From positions 868,001 to 932,000 of the forward strand of contig NZ_JACHEG010000002.1 in the NCBI RefSeq assembly GCF_014201355.1: a DNA stretch of 64,000 nucleotides, written 5' to 3'. The notes under the pieces are model-generated. The model was not told where the DNA came from. It made no database searches and saw only the letters and a program-made list of their open reading frames with translations. The number at the start of each line of letters is the position of its first letter. The stretch's first letter is position 1. Source of the stretch: Aliirhizobium wenxiniae (GTDB lineage: Bacteria; Pseudomonadota; Alphaproteobacteria; Rhizobiales; Rhizobiaceae). Positions 25,305 through 34,608 of the stretch are shown one piece after another. The position numbers were made by a program, and so were the translations under genes.

Positions 25305-26198
25305 ATGGACTGGGATGATGTCAGGATGTTTCTGGCGGTGGCACGGACCGGCCAGCTTCTCTCCGCCTCTCGGCGCCTCGGCATCAACCATGCCACGCTC
25401 GGGCGCAGGATGACAGCATTGGAGGATGCGCTGCAGACGCGGCTTCTCGTGCGCCGGACCAATGGCTGCACGCTGACGGCGGAAGGCGAAGTGCTGCTGG
25501 CGGCGGCGGAAAAGATGGAAACCGAAATGCTTTCGGCGCAGGCGCGGACCGCCAGTACCGACACGGTGATTGCCGGAACGGTGCGGATCGGCGCGCCGGA
25601 CGGTTTCGGCGTCTCTTTTCTCGCATCGCGGATGAGCCGTCTCACCCGCCGGCATCCTGAACTGAAAATCCAGCTCGTGCCGGTGCCGCGGCATTTTTCG
25701 CTGTCGCAGCGCGAGGCGGATATTGCGATCACCATCGAGCAACCGGAACAGGGCCGGCTCGTCTCTTCCAGACTGACCGACTACACGCTCGGCCTTTATG
25801 CCTCGCGTACCTATCTCGATGCGGCAGGTGAACCGGAAACGGCAGAGGACCTAAGACGGCATGCGCGGGTGGGATATGTCGAGGATCTGATCTTTTCGCC
25901 GTCGCTGAATTTTACCGGCGAGATCATGCGCGACTGGGATGCGGGTTTCGAGATATCCAGTGCGATCGGCCAGACCGAGGCGGTCAAGGCGGGCGCGGGC
26001 ATCGGCATCCTGCATGATTATGTGGCGCGGCAATATCCTGAGCTCGTCAGGGTGCTGCCGCAGGTCTCGCTCAAGCGATCCTATTGGACGACCTATCACG
26101 AAACATCGCGCGATCTTGCCCGGCTTCGGATCGTGGTCGACTACATCCGCGAACTTGTGGCTGCGGAAAGCCATATCTTCGTTGTCGAGCCGGCGTAG
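25305..26198 (+). CDS. LysR family transcriptional regulator
   Basis: A 297-residue LysR-type regulator. The N-terminal winged helix reads MDWDDVRMFLAVARTGQLLS, then ASRRLGINHATLGRRMTALE and RLLVRRTNGCTLTAEGE; the NHATLGRRM recognition helix places it among the group with histidine in place of the usual serine. The rest is a periplasmic-binding-protein-like effector domain (GTVRIGAPDGFGVSFLASRM onward). ATG 25305 gives the common MDWDD-type start; GTG 25296 would add three residues. Divergence from mmsA suggests it responds to a semialdehyde, valine or beta-alanine catabolite, but the ligand is not evident. Confidence 0.88.
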   Translation: MDWDDVRMFLAVARTGQLLSASRRLGINHATLGRRMTALEDALQTRLLVRRTNGCTLTAEGEVLLAAAEKMETEMLSAQARTASTDTVIAGTVRIGAPDGFGVSFLASRMSRLTRRHPELKIQLVPVPRHFSLSQREADIAITIEQPEQGRLVSSRLTDYTLGLYASRTYLDAAGEPETAEDLRRHARVGYVEDLIFSPSLNFTGEIMRDWDAGFEISSAIGQTEAVKAGAGIGILHDYVARQYPELVRVLPQVSLKRSYWTTYHETSRDLARLRIVVDYIRELVAAESHIFVVEPA

Positions 26199-26232
26199 CA
26201 ATTCTCAAAAAACGCGACAGATCGGCTGTTAG

Positions 26233-26598
26233 TCAGATTGATTGGATAGCGATGCGGTTGCCTTCACTGTCAGTGATCTCAGCGACAAAGCCGGTGTCAT
26301 TGATCGGCGTCTTGGCAAACAGGATCACACTTCCCAGTGCAACAGCCCTGGACAGAACGTCATCAATGTCTTCGACACTAAGATAAACGACCGATCCATC
26401 TCGGCTCGGTACGTATATGTCGCCTTGCGCAAGCGCTCCGCTGGCGCCGTCTTTTCCTTCCTCGAAGGGGAAATAGGCCATCCGGCTGCCATGGATTGTC
26501 ACGACATCGCCAAAAGCGACGCTGAAAACAGCAGTATAGAAGTGCATCGCTCGCTCAAGATCGCTAACCGGTATCTCAACATGAGCGATCAGGTTCAT
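26233..26598 (-). CDS. VOC (glyoxalase/bleomycin-resistance fold) family protein
   Basis: A 121-residue protein of the vicinal oxygen chelate superfamily. It begins MNLIAHVEIPVSDLERAMHF, the usual first beta-alpha module, then YTAVFSVAFGDVV, and a second module near residues 65-120 with VYLSVEDIDDVLSRAVALGS and AEITDSEGNRIAIQS. The closing EITDSEGNRIAI is the metal-site strand that supplies the conserved Glu. Such single-module proteins often act as dimers with a metal; activity ranges from glyoxalase to lyase or mere binding, and the substrate is unknown here. I prefer this ATG over the one at 26613 because the family start aligns with HVEIPVSDL. It stands alone between the LysR gene and a small XRE gene. 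Confidence 0.82.
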   Translation of the reverse strand: MNLIAHVEIPVSDLERAMHFYTAVFSVAFGDVVTIHGSRMAYFPFEEGKDGASGALAQGDIYVPSRDGSVVYLSVEDIDDVLSRAVALGSVILFAKTPINDTGFVAEITDSEGNRIAIQSI

Positions 26599-26681
26599 CG
26601 TGCACTCATTCAAATTGACTAGAGGTGCTGCCTATTCAGATGCAGCGCCAGATATCAGAAACGTTTTGTGATAAAATGAAT

Positions 26682-26703
26682 AAGCCCGGCCTAAGCCGGG
26701 CTT
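26682..26703 (-). terminator. Terminator downstream of the small XRE gene
   Basis: AAGCCCGGC and GCCGGGCTT form a 9-base-pair stem with loop CTAA. The T run is stronger on the plus strand than on the minus strand, so it can act in both directions. It lies 17 bases after the stop of the XRE-like gene. Confidence 0.75.
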
Positions 26704-26720
26704 TTTGGGTACCGCCTTAA

Positions 26721-26966
26721 TCAGGCGACGAGAAGCGCTGACGGGGGCAATTTCAGCGCCACAGCAATACGTTTCAGCTTGGCCGGATCGGCATTCAGGC
26801 CTTCCTCGACGCCTACGATCTCCTCATGTACGAGGCCGGTGGTCAAAGAAAGGTCATCGATGCTGTAGCCGGCGGCAAGGCGCGCTTCGGCAACGGCTCT
26901 TGCTACTTGACCCGAAAGAACAGCGCCGCTCTGAGATGCCTTGATGTTGCTAATTGAGACTGTCAT
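26721..26966 (-). CDS. Small XRE-like helix-turn-helix protein
   Basis: An 81-residue protein. After about 25 residues of leader (MTVSISNIKASQSGAVLSGQ), residues 25-75 read as an XRE-type fold: VAEARLAAGYSIDDLSLTTG, then LVHEEIVGVEEGLNADPAKL and KRIAVALKLPPSAL. The spacing of helices fits the lambda-repressor-like class, although the recognition helix (VHEEIVGVEEG) is rather acidic, so DNA binding is not certain. ATG 26966 has AAGGATG upstream and ends a longer frame whose first 38 codons look random. No toxin or restriction gene accompanies it. Its targets are unknown. Confidence 0.7.
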   Translation of the reverse strand: MTVSISNIKASQSGAVLSGQVARAVAEARLAAGYSIDDLSLTTGLVHEEIVGVEEGLNADPAKLKRIAVALKLPPSALLVA

Positions 26967-27207
26967 GGTTTCATCCTTCTTGAAAAAACCCGGCGTTTGC
27001 GACGGGTGAAGGGGGTCAAATGACCCATGGTGCGACACGCGGCCGCAGGACAAACATAGGCCATAATCCGCTTTGTGCAATAGGCAATTGTGCGCTGCAC
27101 AACATCGAATGTGAAAAAACGGTGGCGCCTCCGTATCTTAGGTGGTCAAAATTCCGGCAGAACCAAAGCAAGCCCTGCGCGTTTATAAGGCAAACGAGGA
27201 CAGGATC

Positions 27208-27693
27208 ATGCCTTATTCAGCTTTCACAAAACCGGCGCATGGCGACGATCACGTCTATGGGATAGATGGTGGAACCGACGCGCAATTGCTGCAGACGGCG
27301 CACCGTCTGGTCGACATCTATCTGGTTTATCTGCGGGAGCATGAAACGGGCAGCGATCTATTCGACACACGCGAGCTGCCGGTATCCAAGGGCAGCCTCA
27401 TCAACGCCTTCCGTGTGGTGATCGCCACAGAAAGCCGCTCTGGTGTGCGGGCTCTACTGGTGAAGGCCGGTATGACGCTGGCGCAGTTTCAGGAGAATAT
27501 CGGCCCGCGCATGTCGTTCAAGCCTGCAAGCAGCAACGACAAGGCCCGCGACGGGCGCTGGCGGCCGGATCCGGGCCAGATCCGGCGCTTCGACCACGCA
27601 CTGATGCGGCATGGGGAAGAGCGGACAAGGCTGGTGCGCATGTTCCGCCATGCCGCCGACATCGCCGAGCACAAGCCCATCCACGACGCCTGA
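27208..27693 (+). CDS. Conserved-looking hypothetical protein (161 residues)
   Basis: A soluble, mostly helical protein I cannot assign. It begins MPYSAFTKPAHGDDHVYGID, contains TAHRLVDIYLVYLREHETGS near 30-50, VSKGSLINAFRVVIATESRS, and a strongly basic C-terminal third (DGRWRPDPGQIRRFDHALMR, then RLVRMFRHAADIAEHKP). No signal peptide, membrane segment or cysteine is present. The codon use and the clean ribosome binding site (GAGGACAGGATC) ahead of ATG 27208 support a real gene. The basic helical C-terminus could bind nucleic acid. It stands alone, convergent with the pyruvate-kinase-like gene. Confidence 0.65.
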   Translation: MPYSAFTKPAHGDDHVYGIDGGTDAQLLQTAHRLVDIYLVYLREHETGSDLFDTRELPVSKGSLINAFRVVIATESRSGVRALLVKAGMTLAQFQENIGPRMSFKPASSNDKARDGRWRPDPGQIRRFDHALMRHGEERTRLVRMFRHAADIAEHKPIHDA

Positions 27694-27974
27694 ATCGGAT
27701 ATCCATTCGAAGGCATTTCAGGGGCATTGCGTTGGGTCAATGAAATCAACCGCAGCCTGTATAGGCTCAAAGCCAACTCGGACTGCAAGGATTTCCACTC
27801 CCGGAATTTGGTCTCCCGGAAAGCATATATCCAGTTTGCCGCCGAGGGTTGAGGTGAAGTCTGAATTCCGTGAACCCTGCGCGACGATATCAACGATATC
27901 CGGGCGCAGCCAAAGGACGGTTCGATCACGAGCCGGACGGTGCCGGATTCGCCATCTCCGCCTGAACGGTGGGC
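27694..27974. other. Intergenic stretch between convergent genes, no supported gene
   Basis: About 280 bases before the two hairpins. Frames on both strands are open for up to 100 codons, but no domain, ribosome binding site or codon pattern supports them. One minus-strand frame contains a segment that reads like protein (GGKLDICFPGDQIPGVEI), so a gene remnant is possible. Confidence 0.4.
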
Positions 27975-28006
27975 TGGGACGACGCGACGGAGGCCGCGTC
28001 GTCCCA
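27975..28006. terminator. Strong hairpin, first of two in tandem
   Basis: TGGGACGACGCG and CGCGTCGTCCCA form a perfect 12-base-pair stem with an eight-base loop. It lacks a clear T run on either side. It may act as a transcription block or an RNA-stabilising structure between the convergent genes. Confidence 0.55.
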
Positions 28007-28011
28007 CGAAG

Positions 28012-28040
28012 GACCCGGCCCAACATTCATGGGCCGGGTC
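28012..28040 (-). terminator. Terminator-like hairpin of the pyruvate-kinase-like gene
   Basis: GACCCGGCCCA and TGGGCCGGGTC make a perfect 11-base-pair stem with a seven-base loop, 13 bases beyond the stop of the minus-strand gene. The T run is weak, yet its position and stability suggest termination. Confidence 0.7.
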
Positions 28041-28052
28041 TTCCTATTTGAG

Positions 28053-29555
28053 CTACCAGGATTTCAGTGCACGAAGCGTAGGCGTCTTCTTGAAGATATG
28101 CTCGTCCATGCGGGCAAGAAGCGTGTCGAGCAGCGTGACGGCTTCGGCAACCGCCGGCCCCTTGTTCAGCATGACGCATTCGGCACGGGCAGCCATGGCG
28201 GCATCGGTCATCTCTCCACGCGATGGCAAACCGTCCTTGACCAAATCCTCCAGAACCTGTGTCGCCCAGACGGTGGGGACGGATGCCGCTTCGCAGAGCC
28301 AGAGGATTTCTTCCTGCATTTCGGCAACCCGCTCGAAACCGATCTCGGCTGCAAGATCGCCGCGGGCGATCATGACGCCGAAGGGGCGACCGAGTGTGTG
28401 GGCGCGGGCAATCAAGGCCGGCAGGTTGCGGACCGCTTCCGGCTGCTCGATCTTGGCAACGAGGCCAAGCTTTTCGACACGCGGCGGATGGGCGCCGAGC
28501 GCCTTCTCCAACAGATCCAGATCCTCCGGCCGGCTGACGAAGGAATAACCGAGCATGTCGGCATTGCCGATGACGGCAGCAAGATCACCTTCATCCTTGG
28601 CGGTCAGGGGCGACAGGCCGAGTGCCGTATCCGGCAGGTTCAATCCTTTTTCCGGTTTCAGCTTGACGCCACCAGCCTTCACATGGGTCACCCTCAGAAG
28701 CGCTTCGCCTTTCGAAACGCTTTCGACGACGGCTTCCAGCTTGCCGTCATTATAACGTAGCTTATGCCCCGGCTCGACCCGTTCGACGATCTCCGGCAGT
28801 GAAACCGCCGCGCAGAAACGCACGTCTTCCGTCTGATAAGGTTCGCGTGAAGCGACAAGGCGGAAAAGATCGCCTGTCGTGAGTTTCGCGCCCTTGTCGG
28901 CCACAACGGCTTCCGTCCTGATCTTGGGCCCGGCGATATCCATCAGCACAGTGATCCGGCGTTCGATCTTTTCGCCGGCGGCACGCACATGCCGCGCCAT
29001 TGCCTCCCATGTGTCGGGACCATCATGAGCGCAGTTGATGCGAGCGACATCCATGCCGCGCCGGGCGAGATCAAGGATGAAATCGGGATCGGTCGCCGCC
29101 TCTCCCGGCAGCGTGACCATGATGCGGCCGCGGCGATGCGGGCGTCCGCTGCCCAGCAACCGCTGCGTCATCGCGCTGAGCTCCGCCTCGCCGGCAAAAA
29201 ACTGCGCTTCTGACGGCAGGGCATAGGGAGAGGTCATTCCCTGCATGGCAGACAGGGCTGAGAGCACGGCATCCAGCGTCGGCAGAACCCGGCTTTCCAG
29301 CCGGCCGAGTGAGGAGAGGCCGTAACACATCAGCCTGCGCTGCAGCGGCCGAATGTCGTGCCTGCGCAGGCAGAGATAATGGCAAAGGTTTTCAAGGCGA
29401 TCCGCTTCGACACCCCCGGGGATAAGGCTTTCCAACAATGATCGCCCTTCGTCAGCGACCCGGTCACGCAATGCCCGAACCTCGGAGAAAAGCGCACCAA
29501 GCTCGATCGTGCGTTCATCCGCATCGATGGCGGCGATGCTATTCGTGTCATGCAT
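28053..29555 (-). CDS. Pyruvate kinase-like protein with N-terminal extension and no C-terminal domain
   Basis: Likely makes pyruvate and ATP from phosphoenolpyruvate, or acts on a related phospho-compound. In this 500-residue protein the first 140 residues are not pyruvate kinase; the catalytic barrel starts with GRIMVTLPGEAATDPDFILD. Family features follow: GMDVARINCAHDGPDTWEAM (NCAHD in place of NFSHG), VLMDIAGPKIRTE, the catalytic Lys in GLVAKIEQPEAVRNLP, IARGDLAAEIGFERV, and PTVWATQVLEDLVKDGLPSR. The sequence ends soon after ECVMLNKGPAVAEAV, so the regulatory C-terminal domain of ordinary pyruvate kinases is missing. It is divergent from phosphoketolase and shares its promoter region. 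Whether it is an active pyruvate kinase is open, but the key residues are kept. Confidence 0.8.
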   Translation of the reverse strand: MHDTNSIAAIDADERTIELGALFSEVRALRDRVADEGRSLLESLIPGGVEADRLENLCHYLCLRRHDIRPLQRRLMCYGLSSLGRLESRVLPTLDAVLSALSAMQGMTSPYALPSEAQFFAGEAELSAMTQRLLGSGRPHRRGRIMVTLPGEAATDPDFILDLARRGMDVARINCAHDGPDTWEAMARHVRAAGEKIERRITVLMDIAGPKIRTEAVVADKGAKLTTGDLFRLVASREPYQTEDVRFCAAVSLPEIVERVEPGHKLRYNDGKLEAVVESVSKGEALLRVTHVKAGGVKLKPEKGLNLPDTALGLSPLTAKDEGDLAAVIGNADMLGYSFVSRPEDLDLLEKALGAHPPRVEKLGLVAKIEQPEAVRNLPALIARAHTLGRPFGVMIARGDLAAEIGFERVAEMQEEILWLCEAASVPTVWATQVLEDLVKDGLPSRGEMTDAAMAARAECVMLNKGPAVAEAVTLLDTLLARMDEHIFKKTPTLRALKSW

Positions 29556-29944
29556 GTTTCGTCTCCTCCCATGACGACAATCCGGCCAGGACAGAAGTCT
29601 GGCCTTTCAACATCACCCTGACATGACAGGCGCGCGTTGAGCCGCGTCAAAACCTGCGACGGCATAACGCACGGCGTTTATGCGCGGCGAATGATCAGGC
29701 CCGACTGGCGGCAGCGGGGGACCAAAGCCAGAAATGTCGCCCTTAAAGCTGGCAATCGTCAGCCCCTGCCCTATCCTGACGTCCATCGCGCAATAGTTGA
29801 TTGATTGTCACAAAAAACGTCCACATTGCCGGAAGCGCGATGCCTCTTGAGAGGCGGACAATCCGCCAGTCCATGATCCATGTCATGAAACAGATCATCT
29901 AAATCGATTAGCATCAGAGGTGAGGAAAAAGAGAGGAGTTTTCA
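29556..29944. promoter_or_regulatory. Divergent promoter region between the pyruvate-kinase-like gene and xfp
   Basis: 389 bases with no gene. It holds the operator-like 15-mer at 29900-29914, and AGAGAGGAG, the ribosome binding site of xfp, at 29931-29939. Elsewhere there is an A-rich stretch around 29810. No RNA gene or repeat is seen. Confidence 0.7.
29900..29914 (+). promoter_or_regulatory. Operator-like motif shared with zwf (copy at xfp)
   Basis: TAAATCGATTAGCAT, with the near-palindrome CTAAATCGATTAG centred on CG, lies 30 bases before the xfp start. The identical 15 bases occur 37 bases before zwf at 61878. A CG-centred dyad of this kind is typical of LacI-family operators. Confidence 0.6.
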
Positions 29945-32386
29945 ATGCAGCAACATTTAGTCCAAAAGGACGCCGCTTTTTCGCAGGCCGAGTATTTCGA
30001 CCCCACCCGTCCGCGCACGCAACTGTCGCAGACGGAAGTGGAATTGATGGATCGGTACTGGCGAGCGGCCAATTATCTTTCCGTTGGTCAGATCTATCTT
30101 CTGGAAAACCCGCTCCTGCGTGAGCCGCTTCAGCCGCTGCATATCAAACCGCGACTCCTCGGCCACTGGGGCACAACCCCTGGCCTCAATTTCATCTACA
30201 CGCATCTCAACCGGGTGATCAAAAGCCGCGATCTCGACGTCATCTATATATGCGGGCCGGGCCATGGCGGACCGGGCATGGTTGCCAATACCTGGATGGA
30301 AGGCATCTACAGCGAGGTCTATCCGGAGATTGCGGAGAACGAAGAGGGCATGCGCAAGCTGTTCCGGCAGTTCTCTTTCCCCGGCGGCGTGCCGAGCCAT
30401 GTGGCACCCGAAACACCCGGCTCCATTCATGAAGGCGGCGAACTGGGTTATGCGCTGGTGCATGCCTTCGGTGCAGCCTTCGACAACCCGGACCTGATCG
30501 TTGCCTGCGTCGTGGGTGACGGCGAGGCAGAAACCGGGCCGCTGGCCGCCAGCTGGCAATCGAACAAGTTCCTGAACCCGGCCCGTGACGGCGCGGTTCT
30601 GCCGATCCTGCATCTCAACGGCTACAAGATCGCCAACCCGACGGTGCTTTCGCGCATTCCGCATGACGACCTGAGAAGGCTGTTCGAAGGCCATGGTTAT
30701 GCGCCGATCTTCGTCGAAGGCAATGAGCCGGAGGCGATGCACCGGCTGATGGCGGATGCGATGGATCTGGCAACCGACATGATCCGCGCGATCCAAGAAG
30801 AGGCCCGTTCCGGCGCTGCTTCCGGCCAGGCACCGCGCTGGCCGATGATCATCCTGCGCAGCCCGAAGGGATGGACAGGACCGAAGGAAGTCGATGGCAA
30901 GAAGGTCGAGGATTTCTGGCGCGCGCACCAGGTTCCGGTTGCCACATGCCGCGAAAACGACAGCCATCGCAAGGTTCTCGAAGACTGGATGCGGAGCTAC
31001 AATCCGGAAGACCTGTTCAATGCGGACGGCAGCCTGAAGGCGGAGCTCAAGGCTCTGGCTCCAACCGGCGATCGCCGCATGGGCGCCAACCCGCATACCA
31101 ATGGCGGCGTGCTGCGCAAGGAACTGAAATGCCCGCCGATCTCCGACTACGCCGTCGATGTGACGGTTCCGGGGCAGAAGATCGTCCAGACGACGGAAGT
31201 GCTGGGCAAATACCTGCGCGACGTGATGAAGCTCAACGACACGGAGAAGAATTTCCGGGTCTTCGGGCCGGACGAAACGGATTCCAACCGCCTTGGCCCG
31301 GTCTTTGAGGCAACCGACCGGGTGTGGATGGAAAAGATCGAGCCCTATGACGTGCATCTTGCGCCCGATGGGCGGGTGATGGAAGTGCTTTCCGAGCACC
31401 TGTGCCAGGGCTGGCTGGAAGGCTATCTGCTCACCGGCCGTCACGGCTTCTTCTCTTGCTACGAAGCCTTCATCCACATCATCGACAGTATGTTCAACCA
31501 GCATGCCAAGTGGCTAAAGGTGACGCGTCATCTCGAGTGGAGAAAGCCGATCAGCTCGCTCAACTACCTGCTCACCTCGCATGTGTGGCGGCAGGACCAT
31601 AACGGCTTCTCGCATCAGGATCCGGGCTTCCTCGATCACGTTGCCAACAAGAAGGCCGACGTGGTGCGCATCTACCTGCCGCCGGATGCCAATACGCTCC
31701 TTTGGGTGGCCGACCATTGCCTCAATACCTGGGACCGGATCAACGTCATCGTGGCCGGCAAGCAGCCGGAGCCGCAATGGCTTTCGATCGAGGATGCGAC
31801 AAGGCATTGCGAGGCCGGCATCGGGGTCTGGGACTGGGCCAGCAACGAGGATGACGCGATTGCGCCGGATGTGGTGATGGCCTGCGCCGGCGACGTGCCG
31901 ACAATGGAAACACTCGCCGCCGTGATGATCCTGCGCGAGGCAATACCGGAACTGAAGATCCGCGTCGTCAACGTCGTCGACCTGATGACGCTGCAGGCGA
32001 AGGAAGAGCATTCGCACGGCCTGACGGACGAGGAGTTCGACAAACTGTTCACCACCGAACGGCCTGTCATCTTCGCCTATCATGGTTATCCGTATCTCAT
32101 CCACCGACTGACCTATAAGCGCAACAACCACCGCAACATGCATGTGCGCGGCTTTGTCGAGGAAGGCACGACCACGACGCCTTTCGACATGACGGTGCTG
32201 AACCAGCTCGACCGCTATCACCTGGCGCTCGAAGCCATCGAACGGGTGCCGGAGCTGAAGGAAAAGGTTCCGCATGTGATCGAGATGCTGAACGGCAAGC
32301 TCGCCCTGCACACCGCCCATGTGCGTGAATACGGCGAAGACATGCCGGAAATTCGCGACTGGAAGTGGACCGGTCTTACCGCCTGA
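29945..32386 (+). CDS. xfp: Xylulose-5-phosphate/fructose-6-phosphate phosphoketolase
   Basis: Thiamine-diphosphate enzyme that splits xylulose 5-phosphate or fructose 6-phosphate with phosphate to acetyl phosphate plus a C3 or C4 sugar phosphate. The 813-residue protein matches the family throughout: [58 protein letters not shown], the ThDP pyrophosphate site [19 protein letters not shown], and the C-terminal [20 protein letters not shown]. The ATG is preceded by AGAGAGGAG. It is divergent from the pyruvate-kinase-like gene, and its own terminator lies about 50 bases after the stop. No acetate kinase or phosphotransacetylase gene is adjacent, so the fate of acetyl phosphate is not shown here. 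The operator motif upstream is shared with zwf. Confidence 0.97.
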   Translation: MQQHLVQKDAAFSQAEYFDPTRPRTQLSQTEVELMDRYWRAANYLSVGQIYLLENPLLREPLQPLHIKPRLLGHWGTTPGLNFIYTHLNRVIKSRDLDVIYICGPGHGGPGMVANTWMEGIYSEVYPEIAENEEGMRKLFRQFSFPGGVPSHVAPETPGSIHEGGELGYALVHAFGAAFDNPDLIVACVVGDGEAETGPLAASWQSNKFLNPARDGAVLPILHLNGYKIANPTVLSRIPHDDLRRLFEGHGYAPIFVEGNEPEAMHRLMADAMDLATDMIRAIQEEARSGAASGQAPRWPMIILRSPKGWTGPKEVDGKKVEDFWRAHQVPVATCRENDSHRKVLEDWMRSYNPEDLFNADGSLKAELKALAPTGDRRMGANPHTNGGVLRKELKCPPISDYAVDVTVPGQKIVQTTEVLGKYLRDVMKLNDTEKNFRVFGPDETDSNRLGPVFEATDRVWMEKIEPYDVHLAPDGRVMEVLSEHLCQGWLEGYLLTGRHGFFSCYEAFIHIIDSMFNQHAKWLKVTRHLEWRKPISSLNYLLTSHVWRQDHNGFSHQDPGFLDHVANKKADVVRIYLPPDANTLLWVADHCLNTWDRINVIVAGKQPEPQWLSIEDATRHCEAGIGVWDWASNEDDAIAPDVVMACAGDVPTMETLAAVMILREAIPELKIRVVNVVDLMTLQAKEEHSHGLTDEEFDKLFTTERPVIFAYHGYPYLIHRLTYKRNNHRNMHVRGFVEEGTTTTPFDMTVLNQLDRYHLALEAIERVPELKEKVPHVIEMLNGKLALHTAHVREYGEDMPEIRDWKWTGLTA

Positions 32387-32436
32387 TCATAGGCGAACCG
32401 GTGGGATGATATCCCGCCGATATGACAATACCAGAG

Positions 32437-32465
32437 TGGGCCGCCGACTAAGCGGCCCATTTTTT
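32437..32465 (+). terminator. Rho-independent terminator of xfp
   Basis: TGGGCCGC and GCGGCCCA form an 8-base-pair stem with a seven-base loop, followed by six T residues. It lies 51 bases past the xfp stop. Confidence 0.9.
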
Positions 32466-32664
32466 GTGCCTTCCGTATGGGCCAATCGACGGCAGGATTG
32501 GACAAGAAAATGTTAAATCAATTTTTATGATACTTTGTCAGATTTGAGGCAACAAGCCGCAGCGTTGCACAGCCCGCTGTAAGCCCTTTGTTAGCAAAAC
32601 TGTCACAAATCTCAACGGGCACGCGCACAACACAAGAATGCACGGCACATCCAAGGACCCGGTT

Positions 32665-34545
32665 ATGTTTGCAAAAATTCAGATTAAAACACTTTTACCA
32701 TTGCTATTCGGCATCGTCGTCACGCTCGGAATTGTCCAGGGCGCCTTTTCCATTCTCGCGGTCAATTCTCTCCAGGCCCAGGTCGACACCGTGGGAGAGC
32801 GCGTTTCGCGGGCAGCCCAGATGGGCGAAATGGAACGTCTTTTCGGCGATGTCCGCCGCAATGTCGCACTGCTGCTCAGCACTTCGACACAGGAGGAACG
32901 CGCCAGCGCGCTTGCCGTGCTGAAGGCGGCCTATGCTGCACGCAACAAAGCATTCGAGGCCTATGGCGCCAGTCTGACAACAGACACCATGCGCGCCAAA
33001 TATCAGGCCACGGAAGCCGCAATCGACACTTATGAAGCGGCAGGCGGGCGTCTCGTTACCCTGATGGGTGAAGGCGACATGGCTGCGGCCAAGGCACATG
33101 TGCAACAGATGACGGTCATGGGTGGGGAAGCCGTCAAGCTGTTTGCCGAAATGGTCAGCCTGAACAAGGCAACTGGCGAAGCGGCCGTCAGCGAGGCAAA
33201 GGAAACGGCAAGCTCGTCGCTGGTGACAACGGTTATCCTGGTGGTCATCGTCGGTGTAGTCGGCGGGATTGCCGCCCTGCTCGGCTTCCGCTGGATCGCA
33301 CGGCCGATCACCAACATCACACTGGCGATGAACGAACTCGCCGACGGCAATACCGAGCACCAGATTCCGCATCGGGACCGCAAGGACGAAATCGGCGACA
33401 TGGCCGCCGCGGTTTCGATATTCCGCGATAACGCTATCGAGCGCGAGCGGCTGGAACGCGAGGCGGAAGCCAATAGCCTGCTTACAGAAGAGGAGCGTCG
33501 GTCCCGCGAGGAACAAAGGGCCAAGCAGGCAGCCGAGGTCAAGTTTGCGGTGGATGATATTGCCCGTGGCCTGAACCATCTTGCCGAAGGTGACGTGACC
33601 TACCGTCTGGCTACTCCGTTTGCCGGTGAACTGGACAAGGTTCGGCTGAACTTCAACGAGTCCATCACCAGACTTCAGGCAGCACTGCGGTCGGTTGGTG
33701 ACAATGCCAAGATGATCGATGCCGGCGCGAGCGAAATTCGTGCGGCAACGGAGGACCTGTCTAAGCGCACGGAGCAGCAGGCAGCATCGGTGGAAGAGAC
33801 GGCTGCAGCACTGGAACAGGTGACTACCGCCGTCAAGGATTCCGCCACGCAAGCAAGCACGGCCGGCGACCTGGTGAAAAAGGCCCATGATGGTGCCGAA
33901 CGCTCCGGAGAGATCGTTCGCAAGGCCGTCCTGGCGATGCAGGAGATCGAGAAATCGTCATCCGAGATCGGCAACATTATCGGGGTAATCGACGATATCG
34001 CGTTCCAGACCAACCTGCTTGCGCTCAATGCCGGCGTCGAGGCTGCTCGTGCAGGCGACGCGGGCAAAGGGTTCGCCGTCGTTGCGCAGGAGGTGCGCGA
34101 ACTCGCTCAACGTTCGGCAAACGCCGCCAAGGAGATCAAGAACCTGATCACCAAGTCGAGCGCGCAGGTGCGCGACGGGGTGGCGCTGGTGGGTGAAACC
34201 GGCACGGCGCTGCATACAATCGTATCGGAAGTGCAGGAAATCAACCGGAGCGTCTCGGCCATCGTATCGTCCACACGTGAGCAGTCGACCGGCCTTTCGG
34301 AGATCAACTCCGCCGTCAACCAGATGGATCAGGGCACGCAGAAAAATGCATCGATGGTGGAAGAGACAACCGCCGCGACCTACAGCCTTGCTTCGCAGGC
34401 TGCCGAGCTGACCGCCCTGCTTGCCCAATTCAGGCTTGATACGGAAGCATCAGTTCGTGCCATCAACAATGCAGACCTGCGGGACAGGAGGGAGCCATCG
34501 CCGGCACGTGCACTGGGCCAGCGGCTAACATCGGCCTTCGGCTAA
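32665..34545 (+). CDS. Methyl-accepting chemotaxis protein with helical sensor domain
   Basis: Membrane chemoreceptor that signals through CheA/CheW. In this 626-residue protein, transmembrane helix 1 is near residues 8-30 ([20 protein letters not shown]). A periplasmic four-helix-bundle-like sensor follows, and helix 2 is near 190-215 ([20 protein letters not shown]). Next come HAMP ([17 protein letters not shown]) and a second HAMP-like module ([20 protein letters not shown]), then the signalling hairpin with the conserved tip [19 protein letters not shown]. The ATG at 32665 follows AAGGA; the upstream ATG at 32638 adds nine residues without purpose. The C-terminus ends [11 protein letters not shown] without a CheR-binding pentapeptide. 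It has its own terminator. The ligand is unknown. Confidence 0.92.
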   Translation: MFAKIQIKTLLPLLFGIVVTLGIVQGAFSILAVNSLQAQVDTVGERVSRAAQMGEMERLFGDVRRNVALLLSTSTQEERASALAVLKAAYAARNKAFEAYGASLTTDTMRAKYQATEAAIDTYEAAGGRLVTLMGEGDMAAAKAHVQQMTVMGGEAVKLFAEMVSLNKATGEAAVSEAKETASSSLVTTVILVVIVGVVGGIAALLGFRWIARPITNITLAMNELADGNTEHQIPHRDRKDEIGDMAAAVSIFRDNAIERERLEREAEANSLLTEEERRSREEQRAKQAAEVKFAVDDIARGLNHLAEGDVTYRLATPFAGELDKVRLNFNESITRLQAALRSVGDNAKMIDAGASEIRAATEDLSKRTEQQAASVEETAAALEQVTTAVKDSATQASTAGDLVKKAHDGAERSGEIVRKAVLAMQEIEKSSSEIGNIIGVIDDIAFQTNLLALNAGVEAARAGDAGKGFAVVAQEVRELAQRSANAAKEIKNLITKSSAQVRDGVALVGETGTALHTIVSEVQEINRSVSAIVSSTREQSTGLSEINSAVNQMDQGTQKNASMVEETTAATYSLASQAAELTALLAQFRLDTEASVRAINNADLRDRREPSPARALGQRLTSAFG

Positions 34546-34568
34546 GAGCGACCGTCGTCTTCGAACAT

Positions 34569-34603
34569 ATCCGCCGGATCGAAAGCGACCCGGCGGATTT
34601 TTA
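34569..34603 (+). terminator. Rho-independent terminator of the chemoreceptor gene
   Basis: ATCCGCCGG and CCGGCGGAT form a 9-base-pair stem with a 12-base loop, followed by TTTTATT. It also lies just before the stop of the convergent SDR gene. Confidence 0.85.
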
Positions 34604-34608
34604 TTGCA

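Noticed and set aside
27718..28026. A 102-codon minus-strand frame between the 161-residue gene and the pyruvate-kinase-like gene
   Set aside because: Part of it reads like protein, but it has no ribosome binding site and runs through both hairpins; at best it is a remnant.
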